Positions 36,303 to 45,372 of a stretch of 64,000 nucleotides of DNA are shown here, one piece after another. The position numbers and the translations under genes are program-made. How positions within the stretch are numbered: position 1 is the first letter of the stretch; the number at the start of each line of letters is the position of its first letter. A model generated the notes under the pieces. The model saw only the letters and a list, made by a program, of their open reading frames with translations. It did no database searches and was not told the DNA's origin. The DNA comes from an uncultured Aquimarina sp. (GTDB lineage: Bacteria; Bacteroidota; Bacteroidia; Flavobacteriales; Flavobacteriaceae), in the NCBI GenBank assembly GCA_947503835.1, contig CANNFM010000003.1:62001-126000 (forward strand). Reading direction: 5' to 3'.

Positions 36303-36908
36303 TTAAGAATGACTCCAATTCTCTGGATCATCACTTTCATTCGGAGATAGCCCTATGATATCTCCGTCTGTATTTACGCCTAAACCAACCACAGTTCTAT
36401 TTACATAATTAAAGTAACTTACGACTTGGTTAATTTCTAATATTTCTCCATCAGATAATTCTTGCTCTCTAAGGTTGCGTATATCTGTTTCTGTGATCGT
36501 ATGGTGTGATAAAGTCAGTTGCTTAGCATAGTGCAAGCCTGCTAAATATTGATACTTAAAATGAAGATGTACTTCATCTTTTAATATACAGGATATAATT
36601 TCCTGAAATCTAGAATCATCATTCAATAATCGTTTTAATCCTCCGGAATGATGATCTACACAATAACTGCATTGATTAAGATGACTTACATAAACTCCTA
36701 AAGTTTCTAGATACCATTTGGGTACTGTGTTATTTGAGTTATGCAACACATTTTTGTATAGCCCCATGTGTCCAATAAGGGTATGGGGTCGTAAACTATG
36801 AATAGATAATACGTTGTCAATATTGTTATTAGGACCTTTTATACGGTCATAAATTTTCTTTAATTGTCCTGTTGCATCTTTATAGGGTATTTCTTTAATC
36901 CAACTCAT
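36303..36908 (-). CDS. AhpD-like peroxidase-related protein (carboxymuconolactone decarboxylase fold)
   Basis: 201 residues. The active-site motif SQCxxC-type appears as LNQCSYCVDHHSGGLKRLL, with two Cys and the following His pair, as in alkylhydroperoxidase D and its uncharacterised relatives. Helical throughout; no signal peptide. It likely takes part in thiol-dependent peroxide reduction or a related redox step. It starts two bases after the stop of the lspA-like gene, so the two are co-transcribed, although no functional link is obvious. Confidence 0.82.
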   Translation of the reverse strand: MSWIKEIPYKDATGQLKKIYDRIKGPNNNIDNVLSIHSLRPHTLIGHMGLYKNVLHNSNNTVPKWYLETLGVYVSHLNQCSYCVDHHSGGLKRLLNDDSRFQEIISCILKDEVHLHFKYQYLAGLHYAKQLTLSHHTITETDIRNLREQELSDGEILEINQVVSYFNYVNRTVVGLGVNTDGDIIGLSPNESDDPENWSHS

Positions 36909-36910
36909 GA

Positions 36911-37426
36911 TTATTGAAGCTTTTGTCTGAAAAATGTTTCATTTTTACTAAATAAGGCACTTAAGAGAACTAGAATAGATCCAAACATAATAGAAACATC
37001 AGCCATGTTAAATATTTCAGTTCTTATAATTCCCAGATCCAAAATCAAAAAATCTGTAACCGAACCATAAACAATACGATCAAAAAGATTTCCAATTCCG
37101 CCACCGATAATAAAAGCAAGACCCGCGATTGTTGTTTTAGAATAATTCACTTTGATGATTATTAATCTTAGTAGCACTAATAATACAGCTACAGGTAGTA
37201 TCTGTAATATTAAAACCTTTAGCATTGGGGCAAGATTAGAACCCAAACTATAAGCAGCACCTGTGTTTTCTACTTTGGTAAGTACAAAACTATCTTTCAG
37301 TACTTCTATACGTTCATTAGGAGCAATAGTTTTTCGAATTACACTTTTAGAAATCTGGTCACAACTTATGTTTAAAAAGACCAAGGATAGAATGAATACA
37401 ATTCTTATTTTCTGAGAAACTTTCAT
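36911..37426 (-). CDS. lspA: Lipoprotein signal peptidase (LspA family)
   Basis: 171 residues with four membrane helices. LspA motifs are present in order: CDQISKSVI near residue 22, ENTGAAYSLG near 53, GGGIGNLFDRIVYGSVTDFL with the first catalytic Asp near 117-127, and FNMADVSIMFG with the second. It cleaves lipoprotein signal peptides at the inner membrane. It is not adjacent to ileS or a DnaK-suppressor gene as main lspA copies often are, so it may be an extra copy; that cannot be decided from this window. Confidence 0.9.
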   Translation of the reverse strand: MKVSQKIRIVFILSLVFLNISCDQISKSVIRKTIAPNERIEVLKDSFVLTKVENTGAAYSLGSNLAPMLKVLILQILPVAVLLVLLRLIIIKVNYSKTTIAGLAFIIGGGIGNLFDRIVYGSVTDFLILDLGIIRTEIFNMADVSIMFGSILVLLSALFSKNETFFRQKLQ

Positions 37427-37483
37427 TAGTATTTAAAAATAGGGGGATGAATTTTTCAAAAGTAATAGAAACTGTCGATTATC

Positions 37484-38020
37484 CTAGTGTTTCCAGTATT
37501 TTTTATACTCTGAAAGAGGAAAAGCATTGCCATAACTATCCTTATTTATACTTTTTCCTTCATTAGAATCGTAATCAGTTAATACTCTCCAGTTGTCATT
37601 TTCTAGTCGTAATAGTACATGAAACTGGCCATAAGAATATCTTGACTTATTTTTATCATCTGTATAGGTTACTCTATACACTCCTCTGTCTGAAACTAAA
37701 GAATCTGAGTACACCCTTTCAAAAAGTCTAAAATCAATAGGAGCAGGTTTTCTTTTTGGATCAGACCATCTTTTTTGATACCCCTTTAAATATGTTTTCA
37801 CATTTTTTATTTTTCCACCATCTCCAGAAATTCGAATCATGTCTTTGCTATGTATAGAAGCAAATAAATCATAATCCATAGTGGCATATGCTTTAGAGAA
37901 GTTTCCGTACATATCGTCATTGATTTTAGCATGAATAGACTCATCTTGTGCTGAAATTGTATGGATTATGGTCAATACGAAAATCAGCAGAATTGATATG
38001 TTTTTAAATGTAGACATCAT
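37484..38020 (-). CDS. Secreted NTF2-like (DUF4440-type) protein
   Basis: 178 residues with a signal peptide (FKNISILLIFVLTIIHTISA then QDES). The mature chain, SKAYATMDYDLFASIHSKDM then YLKGYQKRWSDPKRKPA and a later GQFHVLLRLENDNWRVLTDY, has the strand-helix pattern of NTF2-like/DUF4440 proteins. No catalytic residues can be assigned. Its start overlaps the stop of the acetyltransferase gene (ATGA), so the two are translationally coupled. Function unknown. Confidence 0.75.
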   Translation of the reverse strand: MMSTFKNISILLIFVLTIIHTISAQDESIHAKINDDMYGNFSKAYATMDYDLFASIHSKDMIRISGDGGKIKNVKTYLKGYQKRWSDPKRKPAPIDFRLFERVYSDSLVSDRGVYRVTYTDDKNKSRYSYGQFHVLLRLENDNWRVLTDYDSNEGKSINKDSYGNAFPLSEYKKYWKH

Positions 38021-38562
38021 GTGCGAGTTGATCTTATTTTTTCATACAAAACACAAGATAATAAATCTTTGTAATCTACCAGTTTAGAATGTTCAAACGT
38101 TTTAATTCGCTGCATCCCAATTTTTTTCATGATCAATTCTGATTTTACATTGATCTCTGGGGCAACCGAATAGATTTTTTCTAACCCAATTTGGTTAAAC
38201 CCAAAATCTATGCAGGCTTTAGCACCTTCGGTGGCATAACCTTGGTTCCAGATACTTTTTTTTAGACGCCAGCCAATATCCACAAAATTTCCTAGCTCAT
38301 TTAAATACGTTTGTTCACAGAGGCCAATAAATCCAATAAACTCATTATTTTCTATAATATCAACCGCAAAATAACAGAACCCTTTTTCTTTTTGCATGTC
38401 TTGCATTCTTTGGATAAAATCAAGGGTATCCTGTTTAGAGGGTTTGAAAGGAAAAAACTCCATCACATCATCATCATTATTGATTTCGAATAATGTTTCG
38501 GCATCATTGAATGTCCAATTTCTAAAACCAAGTCTTTTAGATGTGAAGATGTAGTTTTTCAT
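38017..38562 (-). CDS. GNAT N-acetyltransferase, RimJ/RimL type
   Basis: 181 residues. The core acetyl-CoA binding region is IGWRLKKSIWNQGYATEGAK followed by ACIDFGFNQIGLEKIYSVAP. The N-terminal part (SKRLGFRNWTFNDAETLFEI) is typical of the RimJ/RimL group that acetylates protein N-termini or small amines. First gene of a two-gene unit with the NTF2-like protein. Substrate unknown. Cytosolic. Confidence 0.9.
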   Translation of the reverse strand: MKNYIFTSKRLGFRNWTFNDAETLFEINNDDDVMEFFPFKPSKQDTLDFIQRMQDMQKEKGFCYFAVDIIENNEFIGFIGLCEQTYLNELGNFVDIGWRLKKSIWNQGYATEGAKACIDFGFNQIGLEKIYSVAPEINVKSELIMKKIGMQRIKTFEHSKLVDYKDLLSCVLYEKIRSTRT

Positions 38563-38594
38563 TTGGACTAGGTTTTTATAATACCTTGATTACT

Positions 38595-40142
38595 TTATTC
38601 AAAAGCAGCACTTTCATAGGCTCCTATATCTGGAGCTGTGGCGCTTCTCGGGGTGCCTAAAATATCTACCCCTAATGTAGAAGTAGAGGCACGCCCATTT
38701 GCTGGAGAAGTATCATCGATAGTAAATATATTTTCAAATGGTGCTTTAAAAGCAGGGTCTTCATTCAAGATGACATTTTCAAACAAATCGGTATTGGTAA
38801 AATTGTACAAAGGATTGTCTGTAAAACTATCATCAAAGTCATTAAATCGAATCAAACAGTTTTTAAACGTATAGTTAAAAGCAGTACCGTCTACCTTGCT
38901 AAATATAAGCTCAAGATCTTGGTCACCATAGATAATACAATTCGTAAAATTGGCTTCAACTAGATCCGCCACTATGATTTCGGTTTCACTTATTTGTAGG
39001 TTGTTATCTATCAATACAGTGGGTAATTCTCTAAAATCGGGTCCTATGCTTGAGTAATTAGTAAATGTACAATGGTTAAAATTGTAGGTTCCTCCAAAAG
39101 AACAATTAAGAGATACTTGTCCGGCATTATTAATGACCAGGTTTTCACCCTGTACATTAGCAGCACGAGCCAAAAGCCCTACATTAGAACTATTAAAAAT
39201 CTTTGTATTAGTAATACTAAGCGCGGCGGTTGCTCCACCATTGTTAGAATTCATAAAAACACCTACTGTAGCGTTTTTTATGGTAGCATGATTGATGATA
39301 TGACCTGTACTTCCTGCAGTAAGCCACAAGGTTCCCCATTGCCCAGGGACATCACTAAAAATAGGCTCAAGGCGGTCACCTTCAAAAATGACTTCGTTTT
39401 CCATACGTTCGAGATCCGTGCTAACATCGCCATTTACGATCAACGTTGCATTGTCGGAAGCAATGATACCAGAATTAGCATGAAAATGTATTCTTGCTCC
39501 TGCATTGATAGTTAGTGTTTTATTGTTAGGAATCACCGCATAGCCATAAATAACATAGGGCTTTTCGTTAGTGAAAATTAATTCTTCATCTGATAATATA
39601 TGGGCAGATATAGTAGCATCTCCAACCGTAACACCTTCTATGGTACATACTTCTTGGCCATTGATTTGCATACATTCTCTGTTAGGTTTAATGAATACTG
39701 CATCTTTTATTAAAGTAACTAAATCAACATCTTGTTGATTACCCCCTTGATCAAATAATATACGATCGGTATATAAAAACTCTGTATCTGTAGTCTGACC
39801 TGTGATATCAGTGGTCGTTTCTACAAAAACAAAAATACTATCCTTAGCCAGGACTTGTATATTCTCGAAAGATTTTCCAGGAATCCCATCAACATTAAGT
39901 CTGTAATTCGAACTTTCTCCTCGTTCTAATGCGATTGAAGGGATAGTAAAATCATCCCCAGTTCGGTTATATACTTTAAAACTATAGGTACTAGAGCCGA
40001 TATTTGTAAATACAGTATCCAGAAACAAAGTATCAGTAGAAAATTGAAGATTTCCTGTGCTAGGGCCAGATTCAAAATCTTTACGGCATGAACTCCATAG
40101 AATAATTACCAGAAGTAAAAAAAAAGAAAATAAATAGCGCAT
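38595..40142 (-). CDS. Lipoprotein with right-handed beta-helix domain
   Basis: 515 residues. The signal peptide ends in a lipobox (LLVIILWSSCRKDFESG). An N-terminal Ig-like part (~25-130) holds the FLDTVFTNIGSSTYSFKVYN segment. The middle to end (~190-490) is rich in short strands with Asn and Gly (IHFHANSGIIASDNATLIVN, TKIFNSSNVGLLARA), the pattern of parallel beta-helix repeats. It ends with LGTPRSATAPDIGAYESAA, where PDIGAYE is a common C-terminal motif in Bacteroidetes beta-helix proteins. Probably surface-exposed, binding or cleaving polysaccharide, but no lyase residues can be claimed. Confidence 0.85.
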   Translation of the reverse strand: MRYLFSFFLLLVIILWSSCRKDFESGPSTGNLQFSTDTLFLDTVFTNIGSSTYSFKVYNRTGDDFTIPSIALERGESSNYRLNVDGIPGKSFENIQVLAKDSIFVFVETTTDITGQTTDTEFLYTDRILFDQGGNQQDVDLVTLIKDAVFIKPNRECMQINGQEVCTIEGVTVGDATISAHILSDEELIFTNEKPYVIYGYAVIPNNKTLTINAGARIHFHANSGIIASDNATLIVNGDVSTDLERMENEVIFEGDRLEPIFSDVPGQWGTLWLTAGSTGHIINHATIKNATVGVFMNSNNGGATAALSITNTKIFNSSNVGLLARAANVQGENLVINNAGQVSLNCSFGGTYNFNHCTFTNYSSIGPDFRELPTVLIDNNLQISETEIIVADLVEANFTNCIIYGDQDLELIFSKVDGTAFNYTFKNCLIRFNDFDDSFTDNPLYNFTNTDLFENVILNEDPAFKAPFENIFTIDDTSPANGRASTSTLGVDILGTPRSATAPDIGAYESAAFE

Positions 40143-40367
40143 ATTGGTGATGAAAGGTCTTTATGTTAGGATAAAAAAAGAACAAAATATCAAACTGCAA
40201 AGTAGCAAAGATTTTTGTTTTTTAATATTAATGTACGGTTTCATTTTTTTAGTTAAGAATTTTCTCATTCTCAGATTAATTAAATGTATAACTTTTCGGT
40301 TAGACTAATATTGCTTTGTAATGAAAAAATGACGAGATCAGTACTTCGGTAAGAAGTAAAACATTTG

Positions 40368-40375
40368 TACATTTG
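40368..40375 (+). promoter_or_regulatory. -7 box upstream of lpdA
   Basis: TACATTTG matches TAnnTTTG, 38 bp before the start. A TTC at 40,345 in place of TTG, 20 bp upstream, is a weak -33 candidate. Confidence 0.4.
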
Positions 40376-40412
40376 CTTTTCTTAATTAATACGCACAACA
40401 TAATAATCTATT

Positions 40413-41819
40413 ATGAGTATATATGATGTAGCCGTAATTGGCTCTGGGCCTGGTGGATATGTGGCCGCTATTCGATGCGCACAACTAGGTATGAAAACCG
40501 CAATAATCGAAAAATATTCTACACTTGGTGGAACCTGTCTTAATGTAGGGTGTATTCCTAGTAAAGCATTATTGGATTCTTCTCATCACTATGAGCATGC
40601 TACGAAGCATTTTGCAGATCATGGTATTGAAATTCCAGGAGACGTGAAAATCAATCTCGAAAAAATGATTGCTAGAAAGCAAGCCGTTGTAGATCAGACT
40701 ACGGGAGGTATTGATTTTTTGATGAAAAAAAACAATATAGACGTTTTTGAAGGACTAGGTTCTTTTAAAGATGCAACCCATATCAATATTGCTAAGGCAG
40801 ATGGTAAAGTAGAGACCATTGAAGCAAAAAACACAATTATTGCTACAGGTTCTAAACCATCTACCTTACCTTTTATCAAGCTTGATAAAAAGAGAGTAAT
40901 TACTTCTACCGAGGCATTAAAGTTAAAAGAAGTACCAAAGCATATGGTGATTATTGGTGGTGGTGTAATAGGTCTAGAATTAGGACAAGTATACCGCCGT
41001 TTAGGAGCCGAAGTTTCTGTGGTAGAGTTTATGGATAGAATAATCCCTGGAATGGATAAAGCACTATCCAGAGAACTTCAAAAAGTAATGAAAAAGCAAG
41101 GATTTAAATTTTATACTTCGCATAAGGTTACCAATGTAAAAGCGACTGCAAAAGAGGTTAGCATAACCGCAGATGATAAAAAAGGAAACCCAGTAGAATT
41201 TAAAGGAGACTATTGTTTGGTGTCTGTTGGGCGCCGTCCTTATACAGATGGATTAAATGCTGAGGCCGCTGGAGTTAAAATTAGCGATAGAGGACAGATC
41301 GAAGTAAATGATCATTTGCAAACCAGTGCAACGAATATCTATGCTATTGGTGATGTGGTAAAAGGAGCAATGCTAGCTCACAAAGCCGAAGAAGAAGGAG
41401 TGTTTGTAGCAGAAATTTTGGCTGGTCAAAAACCACATATCGATTATAATTTGATCCCAGGAGTTGTTTATACATGGCCAGAAGTTGCTGCAGTGGGTAA
41501 AACAGAAGAAGAATTAAAAGAGGCAGGTATAAAGTATAAATCAGGACAGTTTCCATTTAGAGCATTAGGTCGATCACGTGCTAGTGGGGATTTAGATGGT
41601 TTTGTAAAGATTCTGGCAGATGAGGTTACAGATGAAGTATTGGGAGTTCATATGATTGGAGCCCGATGTGCAGATTTGATTGCTGAAGCGGTTACAGCAA
41701 TGGAGTTTAGAGCCTCTGCAGAAGATATTTCTCGTATGTCTCATGCACACCCTACTTTTACAGAAGCCATAAAGGAAGCAGCACTTGCAGCAACAGAGAA
41801 TAGAGCATTACATGTGTAA
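40413..41819 (+). CDS. lpdA: Dihydrolipoyl dehydrogenase (E3)
   Basis: 468 residues. It reoxidises the lipoyl arm of pyruvate and 2-oxoglutarate dehydrogenase complexes and the glycine-cleavage system using FAD and NAD. FAD motif VIGSGPGGYVAAIRCAQLG, redox disulfide GGTCLNVGCIPSKALL, NAD motif VIIGGGVIGLELGQVYRRLG, second FAD motif NIYAIGDVVKGAMLAHKAEE, and the active-site His-Glu pair HAHPTFTEAIKEAALAA. Full length. Stands alone; the dehydrogenase E1/E2 genes are not here. Confidence 0.97.
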   Translation: MSIYDVAVIGSGPGGYVAAIRCAQLGMKTAIIEKYSTLGGTCLNVGCIPSKALLDSSHHYEHATKHFADHGIEIPGDVKINLEKMIARKQAVVDQTTGGIDFLMKKNNIDVFEGLGSFKDATHINIAKADGKVETIEAKNTIIATGSKPSTLPFIKLDKKRVITSTEALKLKEVPKHMVIIGGGVIGLELGQVYRRLGAEVSVVEFMDRIIPGMDKALSRELQKVMKKQGFKFYTSHKVTNVKATAKEVSITADDKKGNPVEFKGDYCLVSVGRRPYTDGLNAEAAGVKISDRGQIEVNDHLQTSATNIYAIGDVVKGAMLAHKAEEEGVFVAEILAGQKPHIDYNLIPGVVYTWPEVAAVGKTEEELKEAGIKYKSGQFPFRALGRSRASGDLDGFVKILADEVTDEVLGVHMIGARCADLIAEAVTAMEFRASAEDISRMSHAHPTFTEAIKEAALAATENRALHV

Positions 41820-41840
41820 TGTGTTGATAAATATAATGTT

Positions 41841-41880
41841 AATTCAAAAATCCTGTTTTTTTAAACAGGATTTTTGAATT
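41841..41880. terminator. Bidirectional terminator, 18-bp perfect stem
   Basis: AATTCAAAAATCCTGTTT and its exact complement with a TTTT loop, located between converging lpdA and CDGSH genes. Its right end overlaps the CDGSH stop codon by two bases. Confidence 0.95.
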
Positions 41881-42118
41881 AACTCTTATGCGATCCGTCG
41901 CAATATGGTGGATTACCCGTCTGCTTACAAGTACATAGATAGGCTTCTCTAGCTTCTTCAACACTAAAAATGACCGGATTCGTTCCTCCTTCTTTTTTGT
42001 GATTACCATTACAAAATGGTTGGTCTGCACTATGTCCGCAACTACACCAAGCATAGTTTTTATTAGCCTCAAGATCACAAGCTATAGGTGCATCACCACC
42101 TCTGATATTATTTTTCAT
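41879..42118 (-). CDS. CDGSH iron-sulfur protein (two CDGSH motifs)
   Basis: 79 residues with two zinc-finger-like CDGSH boxes: CSCGHSADQPFCNGNH (a CNGNH variant) and CTCKQTGNPPYCDGSH. Each should bind one [2Fe-2S] cluster with three Cys and one His, as in mitoNEET-like proteins. A soluble bacterial type without membrane segment. Redox or cluster-transfer role inferred from family. The start is the ATG at 42,118. It converges with lpdA at a shared terminator. Confidence 0.92.
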   Translation of the reverse strand: MKNNIRGGDAPIACDLEANKNYAWCSCGHSADQPFCNGNHKKEGGTNPVIFSVEEAREAYLCTCKQTGNPPYCDGSHKS

Positions 42119-42385
42119 ACATCTGATTTTTCCTTCTTTAAAATTATCAAATCTTACATTAAGATTGGTTTTAAATTAAGTGAAACTCTAATTTCAAAAA
42201 TCGCTGGAAGCTTTTTGAAATCATTTAATTAAAGTCGTTCTGTTAAAGAATTAATAGGAATTGTTTTATCTAAGAGATAAATGTTTAATAATATCGTTTT
42301 TGTTATGGTTTTCAGAGATGTATTAGATTATTTGAAGTATTTTTATAAGAAATAAAGTTCTTTACATAAAATTCTTCATCAACCG
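42119..42385. other. Intergenic region before the cobalamin riboswitch
   Basis: No gene seen. It contains a stem-loop (ATTTCAAAAA at 42,191-42,200 with TTTTTGAAAT at 42,212-42,221) of unknown role, upstream of the CDGSH gene. It should also hold the promoter of the riboswitch-metE transcript. Confidence 0.5.
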
Positions 42386-42552
42386 ATATAGGTTTTGCTT
42401 AATTGTGAATTAATAGGGAATCATGTGAAAATCATGAGCTGTCGCGCAACTGTAAGTAACTATAAAGTTTTTACCAATTTAAATCCACTGTTTTATTATT
42501 TGAAAATGGGAAGGAAGGTAGAAATGTTACAAGCCAGGAGACCTGCCTAATA
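42386..42552 (+). ncRNA. Cobalamin (B12) riboswitch in the metE leader
   Basis: Core elements are readable in order: AATAGGGAATCATGTGAAAATC, split here as AATAGGGAATC and ATGTGAAAATCATGAGCTG, then TCGCGCAACTGTAAGT, and finally the B12 box AGCCAGGAGACCTGCC at 42,532-42,547. It lies about 190 bp upstream of metE. The expected action is repression of the cobalamin-independent methionine synthase when B12 is present, so the cell then uses a B12-dependent enzyme. No strong terminator was found after it, so control may be at translation. Confidence 0.93.
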
Positions 42553-42742
42553 TCGAATGGACTGCGCTTTCGCGATTTGAAGCCATGGTTAAGTTTGATG
42601 CCCTAATATTGTTTCAGAAGAATCATTTTTTTGAATGATAGAATATGATGGTGTCATTTTAATTTTGTTTTTATATCCAGGAGCGTATTGAGTTTATACA
42701 AAGGATTTTAAGAATTAGTATTAATTTTTAAAATTGTAAACT

Positions 42743-45061
42743 ATGCTTACACACAATCTGGGCTACCCGCGTATTGGTAGCAAAAGGGAGCTTAAAAAAG
42801 TTTCAGAGCAGTATTGGTCAGGAAAGACTACGCAAAAAAATGTATTGCAAGTAGGAAAGAATATCCGCCAAGAAAACTGGTTACTGCAAAAAAATGAAGG
42901 AATCGATTTGATTCCGTCGAATGATTTTTCGTTTTATGATCAGGTGCTGGATATGTCCTTAACAGTAGGAGCAATACCAAAACGATTTCAGAACTTGGTT
43001 TCTAAAAAAGTTTCTCCTTTAGACTTATACTTTGCAATGGCCAGAGGATATCAAAAAGATGACTTGGATATTACAGCCATGGAAATGACAAAGTGGTTCG
43101 ATACGAATTACCATTATATAGTTCCTGAATTTTATAAAGATCAACAATTTAAATTATCCTCTACTAAGGTTGTTGATGAGTTTTATGAGGCAAAACAATT
43201 GGGTGTTATTACAAAACCAGTGTTAATTGGCCCTATATCTTATTTGTTGCTAGGTAAAGAGAAAGAACCTGATTTTGAAAAAATAGAGTTAATAACTAAC
43301 CTTCTGCCTGTCTACATTGAAATTGTAGAAAAATTATATGACCTTGGAGTAGAATGGATCCAGTTTGATGAACCATTTTTAGCACTTGATATTAGTGAAG
43401 AGATAAAATTGGCATATCAGGATACATATGAAAAACTAAAGAATAAATTCCCAGAAGTTAAGTTTATAATTGCTACTTATTTTGAAGGGATAACACAAAA
43501 CCTTGATTTGATATCAAACTCCCTGGATTTTGATGTTTTACATATTGATTTGGTGAGAAATTTAAAACAGCTGGATTCTGTTTTAAGAGAACTTCCCGAT
43601 ACAATTCAACTTTCATTGGGGATTGTTGATGGAAGAAATGTATGGAAAAATGACTTCAGAAAATCTTTAGAAGTAATTTTTAAGGCCGTAAAGAGTAGAG
43701 GAGAAGAAAATATTTTAATAGCACCTTCTTGTTCGCTATTACATTCACCTTGTGATCTTGATCTAGAGCCAGGCAGTGACAGTTTAGTAGCAGAAGTAAA
43801 ACAATGGCTGTCTTTTGCAAAACAGAAACTAAAGGAAGTTGCGATGCTAAAGCGACTTACTTTTTCTCCAGAAGACGAAAGTATTTTAACTAAATTAGAT
43901 AACAATACGGCTTGCATTTTGAGCAGAAAAACTTCGAGTTTGATTCATAGTACTTTGGTAAATGAACGTGTAAAAAATATAACAAATCAAGATGCCAATA
44001 GAAACTCTACTTTTGCTGTAAGAAAAGAAAAGCAAAAAGTTGCTTTGAACCTACCCTTGTTTCCGACAACAACTATAGGTTCTTTTCCTCAAACAAAAGA
44101 GATACGCAGTTGGAGATCAAAATTTAAGAAAGGAGAGATTTCTTTTGAAGAATATACGGAATATTTAAAACAAGAAATTAAACAAACTATTCTAGTTCAA
44201 GAAGAGCTGGGATTAGATGTTTTAGTACACGGCGAGTTTGAGCGAAATGATATGGTCGAGTATTTTGGAGAACGGCTAACAGGCTTTGCTTTTACAAAAT
44301 ATGGATGGGTGCAAAGCTATGGCTCTAGATGTGTGAAGCCTCCGATTATTTATGGTAATGTTGATCGCCCAATGGCTATGACTGTTAAGTGGTCTTCATA
44401 TGCGCAATCATTAACCTCTAAACCAGTTAAAGGCATGCTTACTGGACCAGTTACGATATTGCAATGGTCTTTTGTACGAGATGATCAGCCTCGATCTAAG
44501 ACGTGTTTTGAGATAGCATTAGCTATACGAAACGAAGTGATAGATTTAGAAAAAGCGGGGATAAAAATTATTCAAATAGACGAACCTGCAATAAGAGAGG
44601 GGTTACCGCTATTAAAAAACGAATGGCAACAATATCTAGAATGGGCGATTAAAGCCTTTAGAATTTCTGCAAGCGCGGTACAAGATCAAACACAAATACA
44701 TACCCATATGTGTTACTCAGAGTTTAATGATATTATTGACCATATTGCCAATATGGATCCCGATGTGATTACTATCGAGTGTTCCCGATCCCAGATGGAG
44801 TTACTAGATGCTTTTGCAGATTTCAAATACCCTAACGATATCGGTCCGGGGGTATATGATATTCATGCACCTAGAATTCCGTATAAGGAAGAAATTGTAG
44901 AACTAATGCATAAAGCCCAACAATATATACCCGAAGAACAATTATGGGTCAACCCAGATTGTGGATTAAAAACTCGGGGATGGGAAGAAACAAAGAAAGC
45001 TCTTATTGCCATGGTGCAAGCAGCAAAGCAGCTAAGAACCAAAGTGCCACAAACCGTTTAA
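42743..45061 (+). CDS. metE: Cobalamin-independent methionine synthase
   Basis: 772 residues, full length for the two-barrel enzyme. It transfers the methyl group of 5-methyltetrahydrofolate (polyglutamate) to homocysteine. The start MLTHNLGYPRIGSKRELKKV is typical. The C-terminal barrel has TTTIGSFPQTKEIR, LVHGEFERNDMVEYFGE, MLTGPVTILQWSFVRDDQPR, the zinc ligands in THMCYSEFNDII and NPDCGLKTRGWEE. The upstream cobalamin riboswitch is the expected control for this gene. Single gene followed by a very strong stem-loop. Confidence 0.97.
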   Translation: MLTHNLGYPRIGSKRELKKVSEQYWSGKTTQKNVLQVGKNIRQENWLLQKNEGIDLIPSNDFSFYDQVLDMSLTVGAIPKRFQNLVSKKVSPLDLYFAMARGYQKDDLDITAMEMTKWFDTNYHYIVPEFYKDQQFKLSSTKVVDEFYEAKQLGVITKPVLIGPISYLLLGKEKEPDFEKIELITNLLPVYIEIVEKLYDLGVEWIQFDEPFLALDISEEIKLAYQDTYEKLKNKFPEVKFIIATYFEGITQNLDLISNSLDFDVLHIDLVRNLKQLDSVLRELPDTIQLSLGIVDGRNVWKNDFRKSLEVIFKAVKSRGEENILIAPSCSLLHSPCDLDLEPGSDSLVAEVKQWLSFAKQKLKEVAMLKRLTFSPEDESILTKLDNNTACILSRKTSSLIHSTLVNERVKNITNQDANRNSTFAVRKEKQKVALNLPLFPTTTIGSFPQTKEIRSWRSKFKKGEISFEEYTEYLKQEIKQTILVQEELGLDVLVHGEFERNDMVEYFGERLTGFAFTKYGWVQSYGSRCVKPPIIYGNVDRPMAMTVKWSSYAQSLTSKPVKGMLTGPVTILQWSFVRDDQPRSKTCFEIALAIRNEVIDLEKAGIKIIQIDEPAIREGLPLLKNEWQQYLEWAIKAFRISASAVQDQTQIHTHMCYSEFNDIIDHIANMDPDVITIECSRSQMELLDAFADFKYPNDIGPGVYDIHAPRIPYKEEIVELMHKAQQYIPEEQLWVNPDCGLKTRGWEETKKALIAMVQAAKQLRTKVPQTV

Positions 45062-45109
45062 CTATAGTAATAAAATAATATGCTAGACTAAAAGAGGTTG
45101 TCTAAAAAG

Positions 45110-45167
45110 AATAAAATAATATCATTACGATACGTCTGAGGTGGAGAAGTAATGATATTATTTTATT
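45110..45167. terminator. 19-bp perfect stem-loop after metE
   Basis: AATAAAATAATATCATTAC (45,110-45,128) pairs exactly with 45,149-45,167. The loop contains GATACGTCTGAGGTGGAGAA. It is AT-rich and T-rich after the stem, so probably a terminator for metE; the long perfect arms also resemble a mobile-repeat palindrome. Confidence 0.7.
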
Positions 45168-45187
45168 CATTTGATTAGCTGGTGTAT

Positions 45188-45262
45188 ATCCCATCCTAAA
45201 TCCTTCCCAAAGGGAAGGACTTTATAACCCCCCTTCCTTTTGGGAAGGGCTGGGGATGGGAT
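45188..45262. repeat. Palindromic intergenic repeat element
   Basis: Contains two internal dyads (CCTTCCCAAAGGGAAGG at 45,202-45,218 and CCTTCCTTTTGGGAAGG at 45,232-45,248), bounded by ATCCCATCC and GGGATGGGAT-type ends. GC-rich islands of this kind recur in Flavobacteria intergenic regions to my knowledge; a genome count would confirm. Confidence 0.65.
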
Positions 45263-45315
45263 GCCAGTAATTTTAGTAAAATTAACCAACCTAAATATTA
45301 ATTACGCTTAGATTA

Positions 45316-45345
45316 AAAATGACCTCTAGCAATAGGGGTCATTTT
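45316..45345 (-). terminator. Terminator of the DUF3179 gene
   Basis: AAAATGACC pairs with GGTCATTTT, with an AT-rich tail on the minus side. It lies about 30 bp after the stop at 45,373. Confidence 0.75.
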
Positions 45346-45372
45346 AATATTTTTTTGTCTATTAGATACATA

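Noticed and set aside
36303..37426. Functional link between lspA and the AhpD-like gene
   Set aside because: They are adjacent and co-directional, but nothing in the sequences points to a shared pathway.
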